Made by a program: the position numbers and the translations under genes. DNA of 64,000 nucleotides. Source: Microthrixaceae bacterium. Lineage in GTDB: Bacteria > Actinomycetota > Acidimicrobiia > Acidimicrobiales > Poriferisodalaceae. Under the pieces are notes generated by a model. That model made no database searches. It was not told the origin of the DNA and worked only from the letters and a program-made list of their open reading frames with translations. The stretch is from positions 1-64,000 of the forward strand of contig WTFX01000026.1 in NCBI GenBank assembly GCA_011523825.1. Reading direction: 5' to 3'. Shown here one piece after another: positions 8,741 to 16,735 of this stretch (within the stretch, counting starts at the first letter, position 1; each line of letters starts with the position of its first letter).

Positions 8741-9148
8741 ATGGCGAAACGCAGCATGTCAGATGAGCACAAAGCGGCGATCGCTGCGGGACGAATTGAG
8801 TCCGCGGCAGTGCGGGACTACTTGGAGGCGTTGGAGGCTCAGCGTCCGAAACCAGGGCGGCGCGTAAGCGCTGAGACGCTCAAGGAGCGGCGTGCCGGCA
8901 TCGCTGAACAGCTTGGCTCTGGTGACATCAAGCCGATCAAGCGGCTGGAGCTGCTGCAGGCAGGCCGTGACATCGACGCGCAACTTGCCGCCATCGCAGA
9001 TGAACCCGACATGGGTGCCGTGGAGACCGGCTTCGTCGAGCACGCCGCCGCGTTTGGGACGCGCAAAGGCATCGCTTATGCGACATGGCGCGAGGCGGGT
9101 GTCCCGGCTGACCTCTTGGCACGGGCGGGGATCACGCGAGGGCGATAG
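8741..9148 (+). CDS. Small conserved-looking helical protein, 135 aa
   Basis: Start chosen at ATG 8741 (MAKRSMSDEHKAAIAAGR). The upstream extension to 8684 has a Cys/Arg-rich sequence unlike the rest. The product is charged and helical: an N-terminal basic helix with VRDYLEALEAQRPKPGRRVSAETLKERRAGI, a middle helix pair (IKPIKRLELLQAGRDIDAQLAA), and a C-terminal AFGTRKGIAYATWREAGVPADLLARAGITRGR. The last part, with its KGIxYxxWRExGVP pattern, looks like a compact conserved domain common in small actinobacterial proteins I cannot name. A DNA-binding or structural role is possible but unproven. It precedes the HEPN-like gene by 130 bases on the same strand. Confidence 0.65.
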   Translation: MAKRSMSDEHKAAIAAGRIESAAVRDYLEALEAQRPKPGRRVSAETLKERRAGIAEQLGSGDIKPIKRLELLQAGRDIDAQLAAIADEPDMGAVETGFVEHAAAFGTRKGIAYATWREAGVPADLLARAGITRGR

Positions 9149-9278
9149 CAGCGACATCGCCGAATCGTCCTCCAGCGCTGCGCCCACAAGCGAGCTAGCG
9201 GTGCGAGAGAGTCCCGCGGATTTGAGACGAGCCGGCGCGACGGATCAGCGGATGATTGAGACGGGTTGTTGAGTTGAC

Positions 9279-10397
9279 ATGGCTGATGACCCGAAATCGC
9301 CAGAAGGCCGATTGCGGTCGTTGCTGCCTCGTGCGGCCTCTCGCAATCTGACACTCGCTGGAGCGCGGGCGATGTACTCGGGCATCGGTGGGGTTGAGCT
9401 GGCATGTACCATCAGCGGCCATCGGCGAACCCGGGTGTTCGAGTTCCCGGGCGCTCGTGCGACTGAGAAGATCGACGAGCCGCATCAGACCATTTTCGAG
9501 TCGGCATCGATGCGGGCGGTGGTCACATCGGACCTCGTGGACTTTTTTGCTAGGTCATCTTTCGGTGATCACTATGACATCAGCCCGTCCTTACGGCATG
9601 CCGTGGAGGAGATTTCGCCGTCGGTGGCGAAGGCGAACGGCACGACGTTGTTCGTCGTGATCGAGGAGAGTGACGATCTGACGGCGGTCGAGATGAGCCG
9701 AGGCGAATGCAGCGTTTCCGATGAAGTCATCACGACGGACGGCGACCATGTGTCCATGCTGATTGGCGGTCGTGAAGGCAAGCAGTTCATCACGGCCTGG
9801 GCGACAGTCGACGGTTCGTGGCCCGAACTCCCTGCCGATCAGACGCTCGTGAACATGGTCATGGCATGCGTGAGGGCCGGACAGCAGCACGCAGGGGCGA
9901 TCCGTAAGCTGCTGGACCAGCGCTGCCTCGTCACTGACGACGGCCGCTTCGTGGTCATCATGCAACCAACCATGCATGCAGCAGTCACCGGCGTTGCTCC
10001 GCTCGACGCTGCCAACTACGCCGAGAGAACGGCCTCCTTGCGCGACGCCATCGACCGGATGAAACGAGACATCGGCGACGCCCGCGTCGCGTTGCTGGCT
10101 CGTTCGATGTACTGCGAGGAAACCGGGGATGATTCGTTCCAGCAGCTCCTGTACCTGCATCTATGGCAGTCAGTCGTCGACACTGCGGGCTTCATGTACG
10201 ACCCAAGGCAAGTCGCAGCCGCGGATGCGCCGCTAGTCGGCAGCAAGACCCCACACGAGCTAAGGGACTACAGACACGATATTGCGCATGGCCGCACCGA
10301 TGACATGGACATGAACTTCTTGGTTGACCTCCAGCTCAATGTCAATCAACTTGTCCGAGGCAAGTATTTCGGAGGCTCTGCCGCCGATTCTGACTGA
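9279..10397 (+). CDS. Protein with C-terminal HEPN-type R-x4-H motif, unknown function
   Basis: A 372-residue soluble protein. The first 240 residues look like mixed alpha/beta (HRRTRVFEFPGAR, GTTLFVVIEESDD, GRFVVIMQP). From about residue 245 it is helical and ends with ELRDYRHDIAHGR, where R332-x4-H337 matches the R-x4-6-H signature of HEPN nucleases, preceded by a helix of the right kind (FQQLLYLHLWQSVVDTAG). HEPN domains with this motif are usually RNA-cleaving and common in defence and toxin systems. The match rests on one short motif, and the N-terminal part is unrecognised. The element setting fits a defence gene. No ribosome site is visible. Confidence 0.65.
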   Translation: MADDPKSPEGRLRSLLPRAASRNLTLAGARAMYSGIGGVELACTISGHRRTRVFEFPGARATEKIDEPHQTIFESASMRAVVTSDLVDFFARSSFGDHYDISPSLRHAVEEISPSVAKANGTTLFVVIEESDDLTAVEMSRGECSVSDEVITTDGDHVSMLIGGREGKQFITAWATVDGSWPELPADQTLVNMVMACVRAGQQHAGAIRKLLDQRCLVTDDGRFVVIMQPTMHAAVTGVAPLDAANYAERTASLRDAIDRMKRDIGDARVALLARSMYCEETGDDSFQQLLYLHLWQSVVDTAGFMYDPRQVAAADAPLVGSKTPHELRDYRHDIAHGRTDDMDMNFLVDLQLNVNQLVRGKYFGGSAADSD

Positions 10398-10566
10398 ATC
10401 TGTGTCAGACAGCGGCTTCGTCGAGACCATGAGACATCCCGTCACAGGGCTGTGCGATCTGTGCCGGCGTGGAGCGGGCCAAGCGGACTGGTCACTGGGA
10501 GGGGCCGCTCGCATGCGGACTTATGCGCCGGAGGAAGCGTGAAACCAGATTCCCGTGCGCCAGGCC

Positions 10567-10842
10567 TCAGATGCAAAGTGCGCTGAGGAACCGGTCGGTG
10601 CCGCATTCGGGGCAGGTTTCGCCAGCGTGGAGTGGGAATGTGTCGCACCGCAGGCAGATGGCTGCGAACTGGTCGCTGGGTTGGCCTTCGGTGAGCTGCC
10701 GGGCGTTGTGATACAGCAGCTGGTGAGCAACCAATTCCGTCTCGTCCGCTACGTCAGCCTGATCCGGTGACACGCCGGGCACCGTAGCTGCGGCCAAGCG
10801 GACTAGGCCATGCCTTCGACGTTCGATTCCCGGCTTCCGCAC
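10567..10842 (-). CDS. Small zinc-ribbon protein next to Panacea gene
   Basis: About 91 residues if started at the GTG at 10840-10842; the frame is open further upstream, so the start is uncertain. The C-terminal part has two Cys pairs, CLRC and CPEC, separated by ten residues (about positions 63-80), a compact zinc-ribbon pattern. The central part is helical (DETELVAHQLLYHNARQLTEGQ). It begins 31 bases after the Panacea-domain gene on the same strand. Panacea proteins act as antitoxins for diverse partners encoded next door, so this protein is the natural partner candidate. There is no direct evidence that it is toxic. Confidence 0.55.
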   Translation of the reverse strand: MRKPGIERRRHGLVRLAAATVPGVSPDQADVADETELVAHQLLYHNARQLTEGQPSDQFAAICLRCDTFPLHAGETCPECGTDRFLSALCI

Positions 10843-10873
10843 GCGCTCCGGAAACCGGACGGTGCTCGGTGGC

Positions 10874-11509
10874 TCAGGACGCCAGGAACTTGCGCAGGTC
10901 TGGCAGGTCGCGTGGAGGTGCTTCGAGAGCTTCGAACCACGCTTCGGCGTCTTCGGAGGCGATGGTCGCTGGCGTGAATGCTCGGATGTGCTCGAAATGG
11001 AAGTACAGCTCCCAGGCCGCTGGGCTGGGCTCGTCTCGGGCAAGTTCCCGTCGGCTGGGCAGGCACACAGGTTCGAAGATATTCCTTATGGAGATCGGGT
11101 CCAGCGCTGCGGAGCCATGTGCCTCAGGCGGCTGATCACCGCGAGCCGACAGCCAAGGGCTTTCGCGTCGAATCGACTCTGCGAGCGCTTCAGCAGACCA
11201 GTCGCCAAGCACGGCCGCAACCGAGTTGAGAACCTCAATTGCATCTCGGGGCAGTGTGCGGCGTGATTCGTTGAGTGTTTCCGCATCGGGCCAGGGAGTC
11301 TTGAGCCTGCGCCCACGCTGCCTCACCGGCCAGATGCTTCTGATCATCGGTCCATCTGGTCCGGTTTCCAAAGGATCATCGAAAAGTGGCTCTCGGTGCA
11401 ACGCCAAATGGCAGCCTTGGGCGTAGTACAGCAGGTAGTGAATGTGTCTCAAGGAGGCTTCGTCCAAATGGTGCGCCAAGTGCGCCGCGGCGTGAACTGC
11501 CTTGTTCAT
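10874..11509 (-). CDS. Panacea-domain (SocA/DUF4065-like) protein, probable antitoxin
   Basis: 211 residues from the ATG at 11507-11509, chosen because an excellent AAGGAGGTGA ribosome site lies about ten bases upstream. The family pattern is clear: LLYYAQGCHLALHREPLFDDPLETGPDGPMIRSIW at about residues 25-60, then VLGDWSAEALAESIRRESPWLSARG and IRNIF. In known systems this domain neutralises an adjacent toxin, or acts as a proteolytic adaptor as in SocA. The next gene downstream encodes a small zinc-ribbon protein. The product is longer than a minimal Panacea domain, with about 50 extra C-terminal residues (WELYFHFEHIRAFTP) that might confer partner specificity. Confidence 0.8.
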   Translation of the reverse strand: MNKAVHAAAHLAHHLDEASLRHIHYLLYYAQGCHLALHREPLFDDPLETGPDGPMIRSIWPVRQRGRRLKTPWPDAETLNESRRTLPRDAIEVLNSVAAVLGDWSAEALAESIRRESPWLSARGDQPPEAHGSAALDPISIRNIFEPVCLPSRRELARDEPSPAAWELYFHFEHIRAFTPATIASEDAEAWFEALEAPPRDLPDLRKFLAS

Positions 11510-11692
11510 AATGTTCTCACCTCCTTGTGTCTGCAAAATCGAGCGTAACTCCGCAGTGCGGTTCACTCCAAGCGATTAACTGCTCTGCGCTGTCTGCTAG
11601 TGGGACGCAGACCTCCCCTCCCGTCTGCTCACACATCTTGTCGTCCTCAATGCTGCCGCCTAGGTCTTCCTGCGTCGGCGAACCAAAGAAGA

Positions 11693-11716
11693 AGCCCCGG
11701 CCATTCGGCCGGGGCT
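11693..11716 (-). terminator. Hairpin terminator of the AlpA-like gene
   Basis: A perfect 10-base stem AGCCCCGGCC/GGCCGGGGCT with a 4-base loop, about 55 bases after the stop of the AlpA-like gene. Read on the minus strand the stem is followed by TCTTCTTTGG, a T-rich tail, so it fits an intrinsic terminator for that gene. Confidence 0.7.
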
Positions 11717-11769
11717 CATTCGTGTTGTTTGGCTGTCAAGGTGGTTCCTTGCTGTAGTGGTTTGCCTGT

Positions 11770-11985
11770 CTAGTTGAGTTTGCACGGTTCGAGTTCGTCA
11801 AGCCACTTCATGACTTCGTCTTGTTTCCACCCGACAGCGGCGCTGCCGGGGCCTCCTAGTCGGAACGGCTCCGGGAATTGGCCTTGTGCGATTCGGCGGT
11901 AAAGGGTGCTTTTTGACAGGCCGGTCATTTCAAGGACTTGTGGCCTCTTGAGGATTCGGGGCGATATTGTAGCTAGTGTTTCCAT
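11770..11985 (-). CDS. AlpA-family regulator / excisionase-like protein
   Basis: A 71-residue protein with a winged helix-turn-helix of the MerR/AlpA type: RPQVLEMTGLSKSTLYRRIAQGQFPEPFRLG (residues about 14-44), followed by VGWKQDEVMKWLDE, the usual AlpA ending. These proteins regulate, and assist excision by, integrases of prophages and integrative elements. The integrase gene begins its frame 210 bases upstream on the same strand. A strong ribosome site (AGGAAAAAG) precedes the ATG, and a near-consensus promoter lies immediately upstream. Its own promoter and terminator make it an independent unit. Confidence 0.85.
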   Translation of the reverse strand: METLATISPRILKRPQVLEMTGLSKSTLYRRIAQGQFPEPFRLGGPGSAAVGWKQDEVMKWLDELEPCKLN

Positions 11986-12021
11986 GTCTTTTTCCTATAT
12001 GTTCGGATGACATTTGACACT

Positions 12022-12050
12022 ATTATAGTACAATTCGCTTCCCCAGTAAA
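12022..12050 (-). promoter_or_regulatory. Near-consensus promoter for the AlpA-like gene
   Basis: On the minus strand: -35 TTTACT (12045-12050), a 17-base spacer, and a perfect -10 TATAAT (12022-12027), about 37 bases before the ATG at 11985. This is the clearest housekeeping-sigma promoter in the window and lies in an A/T-rich pocket unlike the core genome. Confidence 0.7.
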
Positions 12051-12084
12051 GTGAAATAAGCCGAGAAGTGGCCGCACTTATTCC

Positions 12085-12111
12085 GAAAATGCCCGGCAAC
12101 CAGGCATTTTC
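12085..12111 (-). terminator. Hairpin after the integrase gene
   Basis: GAAAATGCC/GGCATTTTC, a 9-base stem with a 9-base loop, about 85 bases past the integrase stop. The 3' arm on the minus strand contains a T run (GCATTTTC). It could end the integrase transcript or be part of the A/T-rich control region upstream of the AlpA promoter. Confidence 0.45.
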
Positions 12112-12195
12112 TTCGAAAAACCAGGTGCAGATTCGGCACTCATTTCGCGCTTCTTTTGGCGCACAATCAGATTCCTTGCTGATTTTCTTCTCTCT

Positions 12196-13425
12196 CTAGG
12201 GCGCTTTTCTGGGTTTTCCTGACCAATAGGCAGGAATGCCTTTTGGCTGTATGACCTTGGCCCAGTCTTCCATTAGAGGCCGGCGTTGCTGAAGAAGCGC
12301 CGTGCGCAGGTAGGCGCCTTGGACTCCTGGCACTGTGTGAGCCAGTGCCTGCTCGGCGACCTCTTCCGGGACCAGATTCTCGGCGGCCCAGTCTCGGAAC
12401 GTGGCTCGCAGGCCGTGCGGCACGAAGCCGAGTTCCAGTTCGCGGCACAGCTTGCTCATGGTGCTGTCGCTGAGCACGGCGCCCCGCGGCGACGGGAACA
12501 CCAGCGCCTCGCCCCGCAGCGGCAGAGGGTCATCTGCGTCCTTCTGCATCAGCTCAGCCCTGCGGAGCACCTCAATGGCGTAGTCGCTCAAGGGCACCTT
12601 GTGCGAGGTTCTTGCCTTCATGCGACCAGCGGGAACCGTCCATGTGCGGGTGTCGAAGTCGATCTCGCTCCAAGTGGCTTCGCGGGCCTCTCCGCTGCGC
12701 GCCGCTGTCAGGGCAACGAACTCGAAGCACAGCACCGTGCTCAGGTGCGCTTCGCTCTGACGCACCCGCTCCAGCAGCGGAGGCAGTTTGGTGTGATGGA
12801 CAGATGCATGACTCTCCTTCTTCTTGCCACGGATGAGAGTCAAGCCGGATCGTGCATCCGGAACCGGGTTGTAGTCGCGATAACCCTTGCGGACAGCCCA
12901 AGACATGATCGTGCCGATCCGCTGAAGCACCTTCTTGTGAGTGTCGGTCGTCTCTGCCCAACCCTTCTTCAGGCATTCCTCGATGTCGCCGGCGGTGACC
13001 TTGTCGACGGCCTTGGCGCCTAACTCGGGAAGCACGATTTTTTCGAGCGTCGACCGCCACTGCCTCTCGCTGCGAGGGCTGCTCCACATCCCGCGGCGTT
13101 CAGCTATGACGGCATCGGCGGCCTCTCGAAGCGTCGGCACCCCACGAGTGGAATGCAGGGGGTTCTCGCCTCGCGCGACTGCCTGCTTGTTCTCCACGGC
13201 CTGCTGTTCCGCCTGCGCCAACGAGATGACTGGGTAGGTGCCTAGCCCGATGTTTGTTTCCTTGCCGTTGATCCTGATGCGCTGCGAGAAGGCCTTGGCG
13301 ATGCGTCCGTTGGCGGTCTCCCTCACAAGTAGGCTCAAGCCGTGGCCGCCTCTGCCGTGGCCGTAGCGTCCGGGTTTGGTCACCTTGTCGACGAAGGTGG
13401 CGGAGAGTCGATCTGGCTTGCTCAT
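12196..13425 (-). CDS. P4-type tyrosine integrase
   Basis: 409 residues from ATG 13425 (MSKPDRLS), with GGAAAG upstream; this is the normal length for the family. The N-terminal arm-binding DUF4102-like part (residues about 8-90, GRYGHGRGGHGLSLLVRE through NIGLGTYPVISLAQAEQQA) is followed by a SAM-like core domain (about 97-190) and the catalytic domain. The residues are visible: R243 (ALTAARSGEARE), H337-x-x-R340 (PHGLRATFRDW), H363 (ALAHTVPG) and the nucleophile Y372 (GAYLRT). It should catalyse site-specific integration and excision of the element. The gene reads into the element; its 5' end faces core genes, so the attachment site is expected at about 13,430-13,590. Confidence 0.92.
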   Translation of the reverse strand: MSKPDRLSATFVDKVTKPGRYGHGRGGHGLSLLVRETANGRIAKAFSQRIRINGKETNIGLGTYPVISLAQAEQQAVENKQAVARGENPLHSTRGVPTLREAADAVIAERRGMWSSPRSERQWRSTLEKIVLPELGAKAVDKVTAGDIEECLKKGWAETTDTHKKVLQRIGTIMSWAVRKGYRDYNPVPDARSGLTLIRGKKKESHASVHHTKLPPLLERVRQSEAHLSTVLCFEFVALTAARSGEAREATWSEIDFDTRTWTVPAGRMKARTSHKVPLSDYAIEVLRRAELMQKDADDPLPLRGEALVFPSPRGAVLSDSTMSKLCRELELGFVPHGLRATFRDWAAENLVPEEVAEQALAHTVPGVQGAYLRTALLQQRRPLMEDWAKVIQPKGIPAYWSGKPRKAP

Positions 13426-13592
13426 GGGTAACTTTCCGATATCAGTATTTTGCTGGGATTGTGCGCACCGAGATGGGACTCGGTGGGACAGCTTCAACGC
13501 TGTGAGCAGGCAATTTAGCCCTGAGATGGTCCCGCGAGGTCTCAGATGACACCGTCACCCGGCGCCACACTCTCCGCATGTCAGACTGAGCA
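13426..13592. other. Probable element boundary region with two small hairpins
   Basis: The stretch between the integrase start and the first core gene. It holds two short stem-loops, ACCGAG/CTCGGT near 13,468-13,485 and CTGAGA/TCTCAG near 13,522-13,546, and no tRNA. In P4-type elements the attachment site lies beside the integrase promoter, so it should be here; I cannot define it without the other end. Confidence 0.35.
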
Positions 13593-14594
13593 GTGATGAC
13601 CAGCTCCGGGCTGCCCACCAGGGAAGCCAAGGGCTACGAGCCGGACCTGCCCATCTCGGTCTCCACGATTTTGGACTGGCCGCCGCGGCCCCTGCAGACC
13701 CTGCGGCACATCTCGCTGATGATGCTCCCCCAGGGACTGCTGTGGGTGGCGATGTCCGCGGTGGTGTGGAACTTCTTCACGCCGTCCATGGAGCGCATGG
13801 CCAGCCTGCGCCCCAGGTGGGTCCTGGAGATCTACCTCCGCAACGTGGTGCTGTTCACGCTGGTCGCAGAGACGCTGCACGTCGCGCTGTACATCCGGCG
13901 GGTTCAGCAGCAGCGCTACAAGTACAACCGCCAGTGGCTCAGCACCACCAACCGGGCGTTCCTGTGGAACCACCAGACCCGGGACAACATCTTCTGGTGC
14001 CTGGTGAGCGGCTGCGCGGTGTGGTCGGCGTACGAGGCGCTGACGATGTGGTTCTACGCCAACGACTGGATCCCGTCGGTGGAGTGGGGCACGTGGTGGC
14101 CCTACATCTGCGCGCTCACGGTGATCGCGTCGCTGTGGTCAGTCGTGCACTTCTATTGCATCCACCGGGTGCTGCACATGCGCTGGGTGTATGACCACGT
14201 GCACTACCTGCATCACCGCAACGTGAACACCGGGCCGTGGAGCGGGCTGTCGATGCACCCGGTCGAGCACATGATGTACCTGAGCATGATCGTGCTGTGG
14301 TGGGTGGTGCCCGCTCACCCGTTCATCCTGATCCTCACCCTGCTGTCCAACGCCGTGGCCACCTCGTTCTCCCACTCGGGGTTCGAGCGCTTCGAGATCG
14401 GCAAGCGCGAGGGGCCGACGATGGCCGGAGCCGACTATTTCCACCACCTGCACCATCGCTACTTCGAGTGCAACTACGGCAACCGGCCCGTGCCGCTCGA
14501 CAAGCTGTTCGGCACGTTCCACGACGGCACGCCCGAGGCCCACGCCCGGATGCGCGAGCGGGCGAAGAGACGGCGCGGCATCTCGACCGCCTGA
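13593..14594 (+). CDS. Fatty acid hydroxylase / sterol desaturase family membrane protein
   Basis: 333 residues with several membrane segments (about 45-62, 82-100, 133-155, 170-190, 228-255). The di-iron histidine clusters typical of the family are present: H191-R-V-L-H195, H204-Y-L-H-H208, H222-P-V-E-H226, H261, and H284-H-L-H-H288 in YFHHLHHRYFECNYGN. The family inserts oxygen into, or desaturates, sterols, fatty acids or carotenoids; the substrate here is unknown. It is the first gene outside the integrated element and is followed about 55 bases later by tadA on the same strand. The first codons are ambiguous (two ATG or GTG options nearby). Confidence 0.85.
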   Translation: MMTSSGLPTREAKGYEPDLPISVSTILDWPPRPLQTLRHISLMMLPQGLLWVAMSAVVWNFFTPSMERMASLRPRWVLEIYLRNVVLFTLVAETLHVALYIRRVQQQRYKYNRQWLSTTNRAFLWNHQTRDNIFWCLVSGCAVWSAYEALTMWFYANDWIPSVEWGTWWPYICALTVIASLWSVVHFYCIHRVLHMRWVYDHVHYLHHRNVNTGPWSGLSMHPVEHMMYLSMIVLWWVVPAHPFILILTLLSNAVATSFSHSGFERFEIGKREGPTMAGADYFHHLHHRYFECNYGNRPVPLDKLFGTFHDGTPEAHARMRERAKRRRGISTA

Positions 14595-14649
14595 TACCGC
14601 CGCCTGACACTGCTGCCTGACGTGACGCACTAGCGGCCACACTTCGGGT

Positions 14650-15096
14650 GTGACAGACGAAGCGGCCATCGAGTTGGCGTTGGAACAGGCCCGGCAGGCG
14701 GCAGCTGCGGGCGAGGTGCCGGTCGGCGCTGTGGTGATCGTCGACGGCGAAGTGATCGCTGCGCGCCACAACGAGCGCGAGACCACCAACGATCCCACCG
14801 CGCACGCCGAGGTGCTGGCCCTGCGCGATGCCGCCGCGGCGATCGGCGACTGGAGGCTCAGCGACGCAACCCTGGCGACGACGCTCGAACCGTGTCCCAT
14901 GTGCGCCGGGGCGGTGCTCGCGGCCCGGGTGCCGCGGGTGGTGTTCGGGGCCTACGACCCCAAGGCGGGCGCCACGGCGACGCTCTACAACCTGCTCGTG
15001 GACCCGCGCTTCAACCACAACTCCGAGGTCGTGGGCGGTGTGCGCGAGGAGGAGTGCGGCGAGCTGCTCAGCGACTTCTTCGGCAACTACCGCTGA
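14650..15096 (+). CDS. tadA: tRNA-specific adenosine deaminase
   Basis: 148 residues from GTG 14650. It shows the zinc deaminase signatures: T-A-H-A-E (about residues 49-53, His ligand and catalytic Glu) and E-P-C-P-M-C (about 81-86, two Cys ligands), plus the family's C-terminal DPRFNHN-like segment. The enzyme converts adenosine at the wobble position of tRNA-Arg(ACG) to inosine so that one tRNA reads CGU, CGC and CGA. That substrate tRNA gene is in this window at 40454-40527. Length and motifs are complete. Confidence 0.95.
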   Translation: MTDEAAIELALEQARQAAAAGEVPVGAVVIVDGEVIAARHNERETTNDPTAHAEVLALRDAAAAIGDWRLSDATLATTLEPCPMCAGAVLAARVPRVVFGAYDPKAGATATLYNLLVDPRFNHNSEVVGGVREEECGELLSDFFGNYR

Positions 15097-15128
15097 GCCG
15101 TCCGCTGCGCTGCGCCTGGCGTTGGCTG

Positions 15129-15220
15129 TGGCGGAAGGTGTGGGATTCGAACCCACGGTGACCCGAAGGCCACAACGGTTTTCGAGACCGCCCCATTCGT
15201 CCGCTCTGGCAACCTTCCGC
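15129..15220 (-). tRNA. tRNA-Ser (anticodon CGA), CCA encoded
   Basis: On the minus strand the gene begins GGAAGGT and closes with ACCTTCC, a perfect 7-base acceptor, then discriminator G and an encoded CCA (15129-15131). The anticodon loop is CTCGAAA between GCGGT and ACCGT, giving CGA, which reads UCG. The long variable arm (GTGGCC...GGTCAC) and the GGTTCGAATCC T-loop are typical of serine tRNA. It lies between tadA and xseA. Confidence 0.95.
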
Positions 15221-15325
15221 AGCGCACCCTATCGACGCCTGCACTGCTGACGGCCTGGCCTGCAGCCCCAACTGCAAGCGGTAATTCGGTCGCGCCGGGG
15301 ACGAATTCGTGACAGCCTCAGGGCC

Positions 15326-16735
15326 GTGAGCAGCGCTGTTGAAGACATCGACGCCGCGGCCGGAGACACTGCAGGGCAGCCGGACGGCACGTGGTCGGTT
15401 TCTGGTCTGGCGGCGGCCGTCGGCGAGACGATCCAGCGGGCCTTCCCCAGCGAAGTCTGGGTGCGCGGCGAGATCATCGGGTATTCACCGGCAGCGAGCG
15501 GCCACATCTACTTCAACCTCATCGAACCCGGAACGGGCAACGACCGCCGGGGCGCACGCATGCGGGTGGCCCTGTTCAAGGGACGCCAGCGTGGGGTGAA
15601 CCGGGACCTGGCCGCAGCAGGCGGACTGACACTCGTCGACGGCATCGAGGTACGGATCCGGGCCGAGGTGGAGTACTACGCCGGCAGCGGGCAGGTCCAG
15701 CTCATCATGAGCGGCGTCGACCCGCACTTCACGCTCGGCGTGCTGGCTGCCGACCGCGAGCGCACGCTGGCCGAGCTGACCAAGTCGGGGCTGCTGCGCC
15801 GCAATGCCGCTGTGCCGCTGGCCCTGGTGCCACTGCGTGTCGGCCTCGTCACAGCCGCAGGCAGCGCAGCCCATGCGGACTTCGTCCACGAGCTCGCCTC
15901 CAGCGGGTACGCGTTCGAGGTGCTGCTGTGCGACGCCCGGGTGCAGGGCGTCACGGCAGAAGCCGACCTGCTTGCGGCACTTCGAACGCTCGGAGGTGCC
16001 GACGTCGACGTGGTCGCCGTGGTGCGCGGCGGGGGCGACCGCACCGATCTGCTGGCGTTCGACCTCGCCAGCGTGGCCAAGGCCATCGCGCTGTGCCCGC
16101 TGCCGGTGTTCTGCGGCATCGGCCACGAGACCGACACCTCGGTGGCCGATCAGGTGGCACACACGGCTGCCAAGACACCCACCGCGTGTGCGGGTGCGCT
16201 CGTCGCCCATGTCGCCGCGTTCGACGAACGCCTGGCCCAGGCTCGCCGCACGCTGGGGCTGCTGGCCGAGCGCCGCCTGGCTCGCCCGCGTGCGCGGCTC
16301 AGCGAGATCCGGCTGCGGCTGGGTCATCACGCGCAACGCCATTGCCGCGCCGCCGCCGGCAAGCTCGCCGGCTCGCGCCAGGCGCTGCAGCGCAGCCAAG
16401 TCCATACCCAGCGCGGCATGGCATCGCTCCGCTCCCGACGACCTCGGCTGCGACACGCCTCGATGCGACGCCTCGACGCCGCCAGGGCTCGGCTGCGTTC
16501 CGCATCAGCACTGGTGTCGGCGGTCGCACCCGAGCGGACGCTGGCTCGAGGGTTCTCGATTACGCGCGCGGCGGACGGGAGCATCGTGCGCGAGCTGCCC
16601 GCCGCCGGCGACACCATCTCCACCCAGACCCAGCACGCCGTGTTCGCCAGCGTCGTCGAACACAGCCGGGCGACCGACCCACAACCAGGCGAACCAGCTG
16701 ACATTCCGACGACCGGAAGGACAACCGATGGCTGA
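15326..16735 (+). CDS. xseA: Exodeoxyribonuclease VII large subunit
   Basis: 469 residues from GTG 15326. The N-terminal OB-fold (about residues 20-120: WSVSGLAAAVGETIQRAFPSEVWVRGEI, GHIYFNL) binds single-stranded DNA. The catalytic part follows (about 135-330) with the conserved VGLVTAAGSAAHADF, VVAVVRGGGDRTDLLAFD and PVFCGIGHETDTSVADQVAHTAAKTPTACA. An Arg-rich helical region runs to about 420, and the C-terminal ARGFSITRAADGSIV segment is typical. With XseB it forms the nuclease that degrades single-stranded DNA in repair. Its end overlaps the start of xseB by 8 bases, so the two are co-translated. Confidence 0.95.
   Translation: MSSAVEDIDAAAGDTAGQPDGTWSVSGLAAAVGETIQRAFPSEVWVRGEIIGYSPAASGHIYFNLIEPGTGNDRRGARMRVALFKGRQRGVNRDLAAAGGLTLVDGIEVRIRAEVEYYAGSGQVQLIMSGVDPHFTLGVLAADRERTLAELTKSGLLRRNAAVPLALVPLRVGLVTAAGSAAHADFVHELASSGYAFEVLLCDARVQGVTAEADLLAALRTLGGADVDVVAVVRGGGDRTDLLAFDLASVAKAIALCPLPVFCGIGHETDTSVADQVAHTAAKTPTACAGALVAHVAAFDERLAQARRTLGLLAERRLARPRARLSEIRLRLGHHAQRHCRAAAGKLAGSRQALQRSQVHTQRGMASLRSRRPRLRHASMRRLDAARARLRSASALVSAVAPERTLARGFSITRAADGSIVRELPAAGDTISTQTQHAVFASVVEHSRATDPQPGEPADIPTTGRTTDG

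Noticed and set aside
15391-16701. 436-codon alternative frame inside xseA
   Set aside because: Arg/Pro-rich out-of-frame translation of a conserved gene.
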